A DNA stretch of 64,000 nt. It comes from Lineus longissimus. Taxonomy: Eukaryota; Nemertea; Pilidiophora; Heteronemertea; Lineidae. The first letter of the stretch is position 1, and each line of letters begins with the position of its first letter. Position numbers and translations under genes: made by a program. Below the pieces are notes generated by a model that ran no database searches, was not told the origin of the DNA, and saw nothing but the letters and a program-made list of their open reading frames with translations. Below, piece by piece: positions 1 through 11,100 of the stretch. The stretch lies in assembly GCF_910592395.1 (NCBI RefSeq), contig NC_088318.1:12772349-12836348 (forward strand), written 5' to 3'.

Positions 1-300
1 ACAGTCAGTCTGTTTTCGGTGGTGATGTCGGCTGGCCTAGAGAGTTCTGCCATAGAGCCCCAGAGCTTTGTGGTCAGGGTGGAATCCTTTGGCCAGTATT
101 CCTCTCTATTCTTGATTAAGGAGGGTAAAGGGGAATTCTTCCTTTGCGTAAAGATTGTTGGAACTATCCTATCTTCAGGTCGTGCGCCATGACAGAATCG
201 GCTGGGTACTGCAGGTCCTTGGTGTTCAAGAGGACGGATAACACAGTACCAGTATCAGATACGCTACCGTCCAAAAATACGTAGTTGGTCACTCACACCG
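1..300 (-). other. Possible exon remnant(s) of an unidentified extracellular protein, partial at left edge
   Basis: On the minus strand two stretches read as plausible protein. About 195-296 gives VTNYVFLDGSVSDTG followed by more protein-like residues, and about 1-130 has an open frame running off the window edge. The first segment ends in a stop (ATA GGA TAG) without a clear GT donor, so it could be a decayed exon or chance. I do not recognise the family. The rhythm of hydrophobic residues is like an extracellular beta-sandwich repeat, but that is an impression only. Confidence 0.2.
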
Positions 301-983
301 GCCACTTGATATCTGTGATTATTTCTTTATGAATAGTTTTCTAGTCTTTATCAAACTCCACTTGATTGCCATAGCAATGTACATAAGCAATTTATGCACA
401 TTTCCCTTATATTGATTGTAAAATACACAGAGATTATCTGATAATGTTTCTGGGCCCAAAATGTTGGGCTTTATTGCTCGTTATGTGAAGTTTTCACATT
501 GATCATATGTGACCCACCACGACAAAATGTGTCGCATGTCGCACAGAAGATGAGCCTAAAATGACACCAGGACATAGTAGAAGAAATTGATATGCTCGAA
601 TTTTACAAAAGGCAGACAATGGTGAAATGAACAACCAGTCTGTCTCAACCTGTCAAGCTCAGAGCGACATGCGACCTGTTTTGTCATGGCGGGTCACATA
701 TGTCTTGTGAATCCCAACATTTACATGTACATATACTGTATTCCTAGTGTCTTTTGAGTCTGTGACAAACAGTCATGAGGTCCGTGGCATTGAATGTTGG
801 GGTCCAGCGTTGGGGGGCACAAATAGAAGCAGAAGGGTAAAAATTAATAGCTATGTGATATCAGTTGCATTCCATGACAACGGTTATCATCCATCCATGT
901 TGCAACTTTCTTCATTCCAATATCTGTTAGTCGGAGAGATTGTTAAGTTCTAAGTCCACTTGTTATTGTTTTGTCCATTTCAT

Positions 984-1140
984 TTAGGGCTCTGGGGCAC
1001 AAACTACTGGTTTGATTTCTTCGAAGTGTGGTTTTTATCGATCTGAGCTTCGAAAAAGAGAAAACGGATACAGAATTTTCAGTATGAAAGTTAAAATATT
1101 CCCAAAATCCTACCAGTAGTTTGCACTCCAGAGCCCTAAC
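984..1140. mobile_element. 157-bp MITE-like element with inverted ends
   Basis: The left end reads AGGGCTCTGGGGCACAAACT and the right end, reverse-complemented, reads AGGGCTCTGGAGTGCAAACT. The similarity continues through ACTGG to give about 26 bp of terminal inverted repeat. Related ends recur at 21195-21222, 38220-38305 and 45183-45255, so this is a dispersed family within the window. No coding capacity is present. The transposase family is not identified. Confidence 0.6.
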
Positions 1141-2164
1141 AATGAAGCCAACACATTTAGTGGACTGTATTTGGTGTTCTTGGCTCATAGCAGTATGTGG
1201 CCTTTTGCAATTAAACTCTTGTGATCAGATATTATTGCGATATTCATGCCCGGGTGAGAATGTCTCGGGATGTGACATCTTTCAGGGTCAAATCTTGAAC
1301 CACGAATGTACAGGCCAGTAGCTTGGATAATGAATGATATGAAGCACTTTAAGCGATTAAACCCCATTGCATTGAGCGCTCTTGAAGTCTCATCATTGTT
1401 ATTTCAGGATTGAGGAAATAAATATTTTTTTACTGAACAGCTGTATGAATACGTGTTGCTCAGCTGTTAAGGTATGGCGGAGCAATTGTGATGTTGAATA
1501 CAATAAAATTGGTCGTTTTAATAAATCAATGTATTATCTTGATTTGTTATGAAAGAAACTTCACAGAGGTTTGTGTCCTGTACGTTTTTCATCCTGTTGG
1601 AGGTAATGTTGCTTTAATGTTGTCCTGTAAGTTACCATGTTGTGACAACCAGTGAGACGTGCTGCCTGTTGTCTTCTTGATCTCTACATTGTCTCTACAT
1701 GATCACAACCAGTTGGACAACATGTCTCTATTATGTCACAATCTGTGAGACATGCATGCTTTACAAGAATAAAGACAGGGAAAAAGTGCCTCCTTTTAAT
1801 CAGTGTGAGCCAGGGAGTTGCAACAGAAAATGCATGGTCTTGTAGGTTGTCACAGGTTTGTCAGGAATAGTGACAAAGACAGCATGCTCATTTCTCTGTT
1901 CAAGGACAACATGTCTCGCGAATTGCTTCAGAATGGAAGCAATAAAAACATGTATGCCTGTGTACATATGTCTCTCTGGTTGTGACTATATAGCCAGGGA
2001 CAGCATGTTGCTTGTGTTGTGACAGAAAAGAGACCCCAGCATGCATATGTCTCTCTGGTTGTAACAGAATGGCCTGGGACAACTTGTCTCTCATGTTGTT
2101 TCATAAAGGAGACCATGAAAGTGTGCATGGGTGTAGCCAGGCATAATATTATTTCATACCGTGT
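1141..2164. other. Non-coding flank with diverged minisatellite units
   Basis: No supported gene. From about 1560 onward, degenerate copies of the neighbouring minisatellite motif appear (ctctctggttgtgac, gacagaat..., catgtctc). They are less regular than the core array to the right and look like decayed units. Short ORFs here are repeat translations. Confidence 0.6.
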
Positions 2165-3215
2165 TGTGACAGAATGGAGATGGTGAAAGTGTGCATGTCT
2201 CTCTGGTTGTGACAGTGTAGCCAGGGATAGCATGTCTCTTGCGTTATGACAGAATAGAGGCGATGAAAGTGTGCATGTCTCTCTGGTTGTGATAGTGTAG
2301 CCAGGGATAGCATGTCTCTTGCGTTGTGACAGAATAGAGGCGATGAAAGTGTGCATGTCTCTCTGGTTGTGACAGTGTAGCCAGGGATAGCATGTCTCTT
2401 GCGTTATGACAGAACAGATACGATGAAAGTACGCATATCTCTCTGGGTGCGACAGTGTAGCCAGCAGGGATAGCAGGTCTCTTGCGTTATGACAGAATAG
2501 AGGCGATGAAAGTGTGCATGTCTCTCTGGTTGTGATAGTGTAGCCAACAGGGATAGCAGGTCTCTTGCGTTATGACAGAATAGAAGCGGTGAAAGTGTGC
2601 ATGTCTCTCTGGTTGTGACAGTGTAGCCAGGGACATCATGTATCTTGCGTTGTGACAGAATAGAGGCGATGAAAGTACGCATGGCTCCCTGGTTGTGATA
2701 GTGTAGCCAGCAGGGATAGCATGTCTCTGGCGTTATGACAGAATCGATGCGATGAAAGTACGCATATCTCTCTGGGTGCGACAGTGTAGCAAGCAGGGAT
2801 AGTAGGTTTCTTGCGTTATGACAGAATAGAGGCGATGAAAGTGTGCATGTCTCTCTGGTTGTGACAGTGTAGCCAGGGATAGCATGTCTCTTGCGTTGTG
2901 ACAGAATCGATGCGGTGAAAGTGTGCATATATCTCTGGGTGCGACAGTGTAGCCAGCAGGGATAGCAGGTCTCTTGCGTTATGACAGAACAGATACGATG
3001 AAAGTGTGCATGTCTCTCTGGTTGGATAGTGTAGCCAGGGATAGCATGTCTCTTGCGTTATGACAGAACAGATACGATGAAAGTACGCATATCTCTCTGG
3101 GTGCGACAGTGTAGCCAGCAGGGATAGCAGGTCTCTTGCGTTATGACAGAATAGATACGATGAAAGTGTGCATGTCTCTCTGGTTGTGATATAGTGTAGC
3201 CAGCGTTATGACAGA
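2165..3215. repeat. Minisatellite, ~80-84 bp unit, about 13 copies
   Basis: A unit beginning around gacagaatagaggcgatgaa and containing gtgtgcatgtctctctggtt and agcatgtctcttgcgtta repeats with 80-84 bp spacing. Two unit subtypes alternate irregularly: one has gtgtgcatgtctc with a cagggatagc segment, the other has gtacgcatatctc with cagcagggatagc (4 bp longer). The 142- and 174-residue minus-strand frames across the array are repeat translations, not genes. Confidence 0.9.
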
Positions 3216-3369
3216 ATAGAGACATTGAAATCATGTATGTCCTTTAGCTGTTACAATTTAGCAAGGAACAGCATGTGTCTCGCGTTGTGACACAATGGAG
3301 ACAGTGATGGCCTGGACGTCTCTCTGGTTGTGATAGTTTAGCCAGAGACAAAACAAGTTTGTTGATTAG

Positions 3370-3741
3370 TGACTGCAGAATAGAGACAGTGACTAATAAT
3401 GTCACAACCAGAGATCATTCATGTCTCCACTATCTCTATTCTGATGCAATCCGTGCGACATGTTGTCCTTGAATATCATAGGAAACTCAGTTACAAGCAG
3501 ACACACGTATATAGTATAGTCAGGAGCAGTAGTATATAGGTCTCTCGTGTCTGATTGTGACATAATAGCGACAACATGCCCGGCGACAAAGATAGCACAT
3601 AAGATTGTCTGCTTGTTACTGAGTGTACTATAATTATTCAAGGACAACATTTCGCACGGATTGCATCAGAATAGAGACAGTGGAGACATAAATAATCTCA
3701 GGTTGTGACATTATTAGTCACTCTCTCTATTCTGCAGTCAC
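3370..3741. repeat. Long inverted repeat (foldback), ~110 bp arms
   Basis: The arm at about 3370-3480 (gactgcagaatagagacagt ... cgtgcgacatgttgtccttg) returns in reverse complement at about 3636-3741 with only a few mismatches. Inside, a second pair of arms (actcagttacaagcagaca near 3485 and its near-complement near 3606) extends the hairpin. The arms carry the same words as the minisatellite next door, so it may have formed by inverted duplication of decayed units. Confidence 0.75.
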
Positions 3742-4099
3742 AGCTGTGTTGTGATAGAATGGAGATGGTGTATGTCCGAATGCCCTTTGCAAACGTAGAC
3801 GAACTGCAACAGACAATCGAGGATGTGTCCAATGACATTCGAGGTGATCCAGACTTCCTTGACAAGCCATCGTCTGCATCAAGAGCCTTCCTTGAAGGCG
3901 GCATAATAATCGAAGGACGCCAGGACGAGAGTACACGGTTTTGAGAGACAGGTAAACCAATACGATCCTACTCGGAGAAGCAGTTTAGAATTTATTAGAA
4001 ATCAAAAGAGACAAATGTTTAACACCTCTTTGCAAATTAATGATGACTTGAAAACAAGCAAGACCCGTATTCACTACTATACTGTTTTGATTAATTATG
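3742..4099. other. Intergenic, no gene seen
   Basis: Contains short overlapping frames on both strands, none with recognisable domain content or splice context. No RNA gene or promoter signature was seen. Confidence 0.5.
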
Positions 4100-4682
4100 A
4101 GGGCTGTTACTTTATCGGTAGTCTCCCTGCATTCCCTTCCTTTCCCACGCGTCCTATGTCGCGACAACATTAATTTTACACTCACTCGTGGTTGCCGAAC
4201 GAGACGCAGATGCGCACTGAAAGCCATCATAATTGAAGAGCAGGTGTTCGATGAGACCCAAATGCACAGTGCATGCTGTAATGCACAGTGCATTACAACA
4301 TGCGACAACGTGCGACAACCACGTGCGACAACAACAAGTGAGTTTAATGTTAGTGGCCAATGTTAGTGTTGTCGGAGGACGCCTGGGAAGGGTAACCTGA
4401 TCCGGAGGTTGACACTATCGATTCAGGCCGTCATACAATTACTTTGTGTTGAGCAATTTGATTGGCCACCCGTTTATGATGGTGCGACCGACAGATTGCC
4501 TGGCGGGAGTTTAGGACTGATTCACCGCCGATAAGTCGGCATGGGTATTCAATTATGATGGCTTTCAGTGCGTGTCTCGTGCGACAACCACGAGTGAGTG
4601 TAATGTTAGTGTTGTCGCTACATAGGACGCGTGGGAAAGGAAGGGAATGCAGGGAGACTACCCGCGATAAAGTGACAGCCCT
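4100..4682. mobile_element. Foldback element with ~140-bp terminal inverted repeats
   Basis: The left arm starts AGGGCTGTTACTTTATCG and runs through the words gtctccctgcattccc, cccacgcgtcctatgt and gaaagccatcataatt (about 4100-4233). The right arm (about 4551-4682) is its reverse complement with scattered substitutions. The middle contains cacagtgcat/tgcattac palindromes and gtgcgacaac repeats. It carries no transposase. I saw no convincing target-site duplication. Small ORFs on both arms are mirror images of each other and are rejected as genes. Confidence 0.8.
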
Positions 4683-5543
4683 TCTGCGACGGCCGATCAG
4701 GGGGTAGTTATCGGCGGTGAAGGATGGATATAGGCCTACGCACAACGACGGTGGATCGGCATGGCAGCAAACCCGGCCCGGCCGTATATATGGTTAAGCA
4801 GCGAACTTTGATATAAAATGCGTTTAACGAAAAAACGACTTATATATACAGCAATCTATTTGAGGTTTGACCGAGGCCTTTGCTCTTAGAGTAATTGTAT
4901 ATAAGAGAATACATGCAGTGACCCTCCCGTTTGCGACTGATGTGGAGATTCTTTCAATCACAACCACGCACGAAGACAATGTCACCACCAGACAATACGA
5001 ATTGGCAATCGGCGTCAAACTGGGAGTCGACGCACTGTCGCCGCGGCCGCACTGTCCCTATTCTGCAATAACAGGAGATACATGCTGTGCCTGGCTGGTC
5101 ACAACCTGGGGGACATGAATGTTTTCTCTGCCTCTATTCTGTCACAACGCGAGTCACATGTTGACGTGGACTATACTGTCACAATCAGAGAGACATGCAT
5201 TCTTTCGCTGTCCATATTCCGTCACAACGTGAGAGACACGCATACTTATACTTTCTCTATTCGTCCAACGAAGGTATGCTGAGAGAGTAGCATAGAGATA
5301 TTAGATAAACTCTCTTTGCTGACAAATGCTCCGATGGTCCACAATAATACAGTTGACCATCTGTCACAACCAGTGTGAAACATCAATGCCATTGGTGTCA
5401 CAACGTTACTGCTGTTGTCTCTGCCAGGCATGATGTCATCTAAACTGTCATAACCAGTGAAAGCTGCATGCTGTTGAACATTTCCAATCTGCCATGGCCA
5501 GTGAGACACACATACTGACATAATATCAACGTGTCTTGACTAC
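4683..5543. other. Intergenic; diverged inverted-orientation copies of the minisatellite motif
   Basis: From about 5060 to 5530 the words ctattctgtcacaacg, cacaatcagagagacatgca and gtcacaacgtgagagacac recur. These are the minisatellite motif of 2165-3215 in the opposite orientation and more diverged. The part before 5060 shows no supported gene. Confidence 0.55.
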
Positions 5544-8147
5544 ATGTTGTTTATTATATTCCACATCTCCCAAACACAATCAGTTGTAAGGGCATTACAT
5601 GTCACAAACCTGAAGGACATGAAAACTGAAAAACGGTCCATGTCTCGGATCCACAATCAGAAAGATAAGACATATTTATATTGTTGCATGACATTTATTT
5701 TAGAATCAACAGTTCCCTGTCTTTATTGAAACAGATATTTCTAATACATCACAGATTTACAAAGTCCAATTATAATTAGCAGTAGATACACTCAATATTT
5801 ACAACTTCTATAAATATTTACATATATCTTCTATTATTGTATTACATGTACATCAGATAACAAAAAACCTTCATATATCTTATTAACAATATGCAAGTAA
5901 ACTGCCTCCCATACATTGCCTCTAATGCATCAAAACAGTGAGGATGTTTCATAGTTAGGCCACTTGTTTTTATTTCTTGCTTTACAAAAATGCCTTGAAT
6001 ACTTGGACTTCAAAGCATGTCAAGGTCAACGTGTACACTGTCTCTATTTCAGATGAAAAAGATGGCAGGCATCACCTGTCTACTCATTTTATCCTGCCAT
6101 CTAGTGAGCTGATCAGGTACCAATCTATCAATCGTTTGTTACCTAAAATCATTTGGCAAGATCAAACTAATGGAATCAATCAATTGACAATGAAGGGCCT
6201 ACTTCTACGTCGATATTCAGGGGACAGCATAAACAGGGTACAAAGAACATCAGTTTGAAGTCGTGTAAAGTTATTATCTTATCACAAAGCAGTTTGAAAT
6301 GTTCTCCGAATATTTTGGCCTAACACGAAGGCTGTCATCCATATAAACCAAGCTGATAAAGTCTTTTGATTCAACATTTGTTTGATTTTGCTTCCACTGA
6401 ACAGATATTCTTCTATGTGAATGATAACATCGTGTACATCACCACAGTGCACTTAACTTGAAGTTTTATTTTACAGCCTGAACACCTTTCAGATATTGCT
6501 AATAATACAATAATTATACAACAATCATAAATAAGGCACTAGAGTCTCTTCCACCTGAGTGCCAAATAACTTACCTTTCAGCTCATTAAGAGCACATAAA
6601 ACAACATACTGGTACGACAAGTATGTATTTCATCAAACTCCACCACAATTATTCCAACAAAGTCTACATACCTTTGACGTTTTTTAGACTTCTTGTACTA
6701 AATAAAGTCTACATTTGCTAGCACAGAAAACATATAACAACATTGCACTATCAATATAGCAGAAACAAAATTACATGAAAGACATTTTGAAGTTTGTGTA
6801 CATCCAGATAACAACATTTTGCAACAGCTCCCTCAAATGCTTTGATCTCAGTTAATTATTCAACCAATGCAACATTTAATCACTTAATTAACACCAGGTT
6901 ATATTTATATTTAAGTCTAGCACTAAAGCTTTGCTAGTCAACTTATTCCTGCAAACTGGAAATGTGTAATCATAAGACCTGATCCTGAATTCACCAACTT
7001 CAGACCAGTTCACCAACATCTAAATGACTTAGCTATTATTTTCACGCTCACTTATTTTTTGGTTGCCACACCCCACTTACATGTGCTCTGTGACTAATTC
7101 CATTTAAACCGGGGAAAGACCCTAAGGTCACAACACCATTACTTCTACTATCTATTGGCTATTGTCAATTGTCTACTGATAGAAGTGCTGGGGCACTAGC
7201 CTACTATCGATATCAAATGTTTCAGAGGTCAGAAGAAAGTATAAAGAAGACTGGCTGTGTGACAATACCGGATCTAGCAGTGATTATCTTACATTTACAT
7301 TAACTTAGACAATTTGATGTATAAATACCTTGATAGGGTGTGTTTCGAACACTGTGAAAACACTTCCACATTTTAATCTTCTGTAGTATTTACATGTTCA
7401 ATATATACATAGTTACAACAAGAGCAATAGCCTCGAAAGAGACAGAATCTCTACTCCATCCCCCTTGTATGAGTAATGTTTACTGAAAGGAGACACCAAT
7501 ATAGGTAAGGTGGTACAACTATTTTAAAGCCCCCGTACAACTCAAGTCTTTGTATGCATTGATGAGTACTAAATGTATCACTGTATAAGGGCTAAATGCA
7601 CCACTTTACCTTATAACTAAATACAGATTTCATTGCTGGCAAGCTTAATGCTAATCAGGCCACATTTGCACAAGCCAATTAGCTATTTTACACGATCTTT
7701 TGGCCAAAAGACCAGATTCCTTATGCTCTTTCAGAGAGTCAAATGCTTGGAGACTACATGGATTTATACTGACCTATCTACAATTATATATTTGATACAG
7801 AATAAGCTGCAAACTCGGGTGCCTCTGAGGACAGCTATACAGTAAATGCAAGCTAAATGAAACTAAAACTTGAAAAGCATTTTGCTAATTTCACAGGAAA
7901 ATTTAAACCTTGGGGGTAACTTTACATTTGTACAAAAGTCATGGGCGAGGAATGTAATTAACACTAATCAAATCCTCCTTTAAGGTGTTGCAACCTTCCT
8001 TGCTCTAAAGGCACAAATAATGGCTTTACCAAGACCATTAGGTACTGAAATTTACTTGACCTCATTTTGAGTTAACCAGTTTCCTTGCGATCCTGGAGAG
8101 TTGCCCTCTGCTCCCCTCCACTCTTCATCCGCACTCCTCTGAAGGCG
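5544..8147 (-). other. Probable 3'UTR and downstream flank of ANKRD27
   Basis: AT-rich, repeat-poor, no supported coding sequence on either strand. Minus-strand AATAAA hexamers lie at 6465-6470, 5969-5974 and 5722-5727, downstream of the ANKRD27 stop, so a 3'UTR of about 1.7-2.4 kb is possible. Which, if any, is used cannot be told from sequence. Confidence 0.4.
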
Positions 8148-8164
8148 TCATCCGCACTCCTCTG
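8127..8164. repeat. 22-bp-spaced direct duplication at the ANKRD27 stop codon
   Basis: The 16-mer catccgcactcctctg occurs at 8127-8142 and again at 8149-8164, across the end of the reading frame. The second copy encodes the last residues (EECG, stop); the first is in the 3'UTR. Confidence 0.7.
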
Positions 8165-11100
8165 CGCTCTCCGTGTTGGAATTCTCGTCATTGTCCACTT
8201 TCTTCGCCCGCTTCTCACAATGATAATGCACCCTATTCAGCGTAAACTTCACGTCTGACTCTGTTGGCGATCCAGGTGGAGATGAAGTCATTGGGCTTGC
8301 ATCCGTTATCAAAAGTTTGGCTGCCATATCGCTCATTTCAACTGGCGAACGCACCGACTGAATTTTATTGTCCGCACGATGCAAAAATCTTCCTGGATCC
8401 AACTCAATAGTTCCATCTTTAGAAACTGTCACCAGGGGCGTGCTCCTGTCGGCAGTGGGTACGTGCCGTAAAGTGGCAGGGTCGAAATTGATTATTGACA
8501 GCTGGTGAAGTAAATGATTGTCCAATCTTGGGGCGCTGCGATCTCGGGTCAACGTATGACGCAAGCTCTGCCGTCGATCGAACGAACGAATTGACGTCCC
8601 AATATCACGCAAATGCTGCAAGTCTCTCTGTTCTAAGGCGTTGAATAGCGTCCGTATCACTGAATCACTATCTTGGTTTTCTGAAAGAAACACAATATGT
8701 TTTGAATGATGCTTTATAAACCATCTGAAATAGACCTAAAGAGAATTTGGTGAATGGAACATCTTGTACAGGTGACTTGCCCATTGTCATTTTCAAATGA
8801 AACTTTTGCACTTTTTAGGTGCGAGTTTGAGAGTGTATTTGCAAAAATCATAATAACAAGATGCTCCCTTCACAGTTCACAGTAGTTCATAGAGCTTATA
8901 CTCGAAACTTATCCACATTTTACTTTTTGATAACATAGTCCACTTCCTCATTTGTTCGTCTGCACGTACCTTGTTCACCTGCTGGTGATTGTTGCTGGTC
9001 ATCTGCGTGCTCTTTCCCAGTCTCCTCTAACTCATCAGCTGCATTCAGTTCATCAACCATTGCCTTGTCCAAGGTGTTGACAATGTCATCATTCTGAAAA
9101 ACATAGGCTAAAGATGGAGATGGAGTATGATGACCTATTAGATCATGATCAGTATCATGGCATGGTAAAGAGAATTAAGAACCAGTGGCACTGCAAGGCA
9201 AAGAGAATCTTACAACCAGTGGCATGGCAAGGCAAAGAGAATCTAACAACCAGTGGCAAGGCAAAGCAAGATAATTTAACAACCAGTGGGAAGGCAAGGC
9301 AAAGAGAATCTAACAACCAGTGGTACTGCAAGGCAAGATAATCTAACAACCAGTGGCACTGCAAGGCAAAGCGAATCTAACAACCAGTGGCAAGGCAAAG
9401 CAAGAGAATTTAACAACCAGTGGGAAGGCAAGGCAAAGAGAATCTAACAACCAGTGGCACTGCAAGGCAAGAGAATCTAACAACCAGTGGCACTGCAAGG
9501 CAAAGCGAATCTAACAACCAGTGGCAAGGCAAAGCAAGAGAATTTAACAACCAGTGGGAAGGCAAGGCAAAGAGAATCTAACAACCAGTGGCACTGCAAG
9601 GCAAGATAATCTAACAACCAGTGGCACTGCAAGGCAAAGCGAATCTAACAACCAGTGGGAAGGCAAGGCAAGGCAAGAGAATTTAACAACCAGTGGCACT
9701 GCAAGGCAAGAGAATTTAACAACCAGTGGCAAGGCAAGGCAAGAGAATTTAACAACCAGTGGCATGGCAAGGCAAAGACAATTTAAGTTTGAAATATTTT
9801 TCAATAGGCCTTTACCTGTGCTAGCTGTAGAGCTGTAAGCTGTTGCTTGTTGCGACACAGGACAGACGCTCCATGCTGAAGAAGTATCTTCACCATGTTA
9901 TTGTAGTTCCATCGAGCTGCTTCGTGAAGGGGCGTATTTCCCTTTTGATTTGTCTGGTTCACACTTCCACCGTACTGCAAAGAAAGCAAAAATGTTAGCC
10001 AGGTTCGCCCAAGATGAGAGTCAGTGACTGCAGCAATCTACAACCAATACAAAATCCAGCGACAAGTATACATAGAAGAGATCTTTAAAATAGATTTTTA
10101 AAACTTTGTTTGAAAATTGAACTCGTCCTTCAAAACCTCTTGCAAGGGTCCACAAAGACAGTGTTATTGATATTCTGATATACTCAAGTTAACACTTTAC
10201 CCATACTTTTAAGTTGTGGATCAAAAACTTCGTAGTATCATCTCTCATGATGACATATTTACCTGGAGAATGTAATGTGCAGCCTCCGTACATCCATTCA
10301 TGGCACAGAAATGAAGTGGTGTGTTCCCTCTTGCATCTCTCTGATTCACCTTAGCACCAAACTTCAACAGCACCTCGACAATCTGCAAAATGAAGACGAC
10401 CTAGATTCATGAACAACTCACACTGGTTTTTAAAAACAAATTCATCTGCAAGGAGATTTCTTAACTGAATCAGACTGATGATCTTCATATGGCTCAGAAA
10501 TTTTAACTTTAATTCAAACTCACAAAAATATTTTGCTGAAAGTAACTTGGTGTCGAGTCCTTCAGTTACGTCAGGAGCCATGACAAAAATGTAGACTAGT
10601 ATTGCATCAGACAGTTGACACGAACACCGACAATTCACCAACCTTTGGTCTGTTATACTGTGATGCAAGATGTAAGGCAGTGGCGTGTTGCGTTTTGCTG
10701 CGGGCGTTAACCTGGGCGCCCTTGCGCAGGAACAGATTGACCAGATTATCGTGGCCGTGGAGCGCGGCTACGTGAAGCGGACTGAAGCCATCATTGTTGG
10801 TACTGTTGGCTGACACATCATTGAGCGACGACACCGCATGCTGGAAAAATATGTAACAAATAAAAAAAGAGTAAAGAAATACATGCATCGGGCATGGAAA
10901 ATCAGATGAAAAGGCTTGTGATGAAAGGCTAAGATTTGACACTAAGCTAATGTCTTTGCTTCTGCTACATAACAAACAACAATGGAGTCTTCTTTACTGT
11001 AATACAAATGATATCTCATCGGCTCAAGTGCCATTGTGTCCAACAGAACAATGATCAAACAACAAAAAGAGCATCACCTTTTGCAGAGGCTGACAATTTT

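Noticed and set aside
1928-2928. 142- and 174-codon minus-strand frames rich in TTRETC and SLATLSQPERH motifs
   Set aside because: Translations of the 80-84 bp minisatellite.
4097-4745. Plus- and minus-strand frames sharing VTLS-VVSLHSLPFPRVLC
   Set aside because: They are the two arms of the foldback element read in opposite directions, not homologous proteins.
9114-9858. Open frames on both strands with QGKENLTTSG or PLVVKFSCLA repeats
   Set aside because: Translations of the ~29-bp minisatellite inside an ANKRD27 intron.
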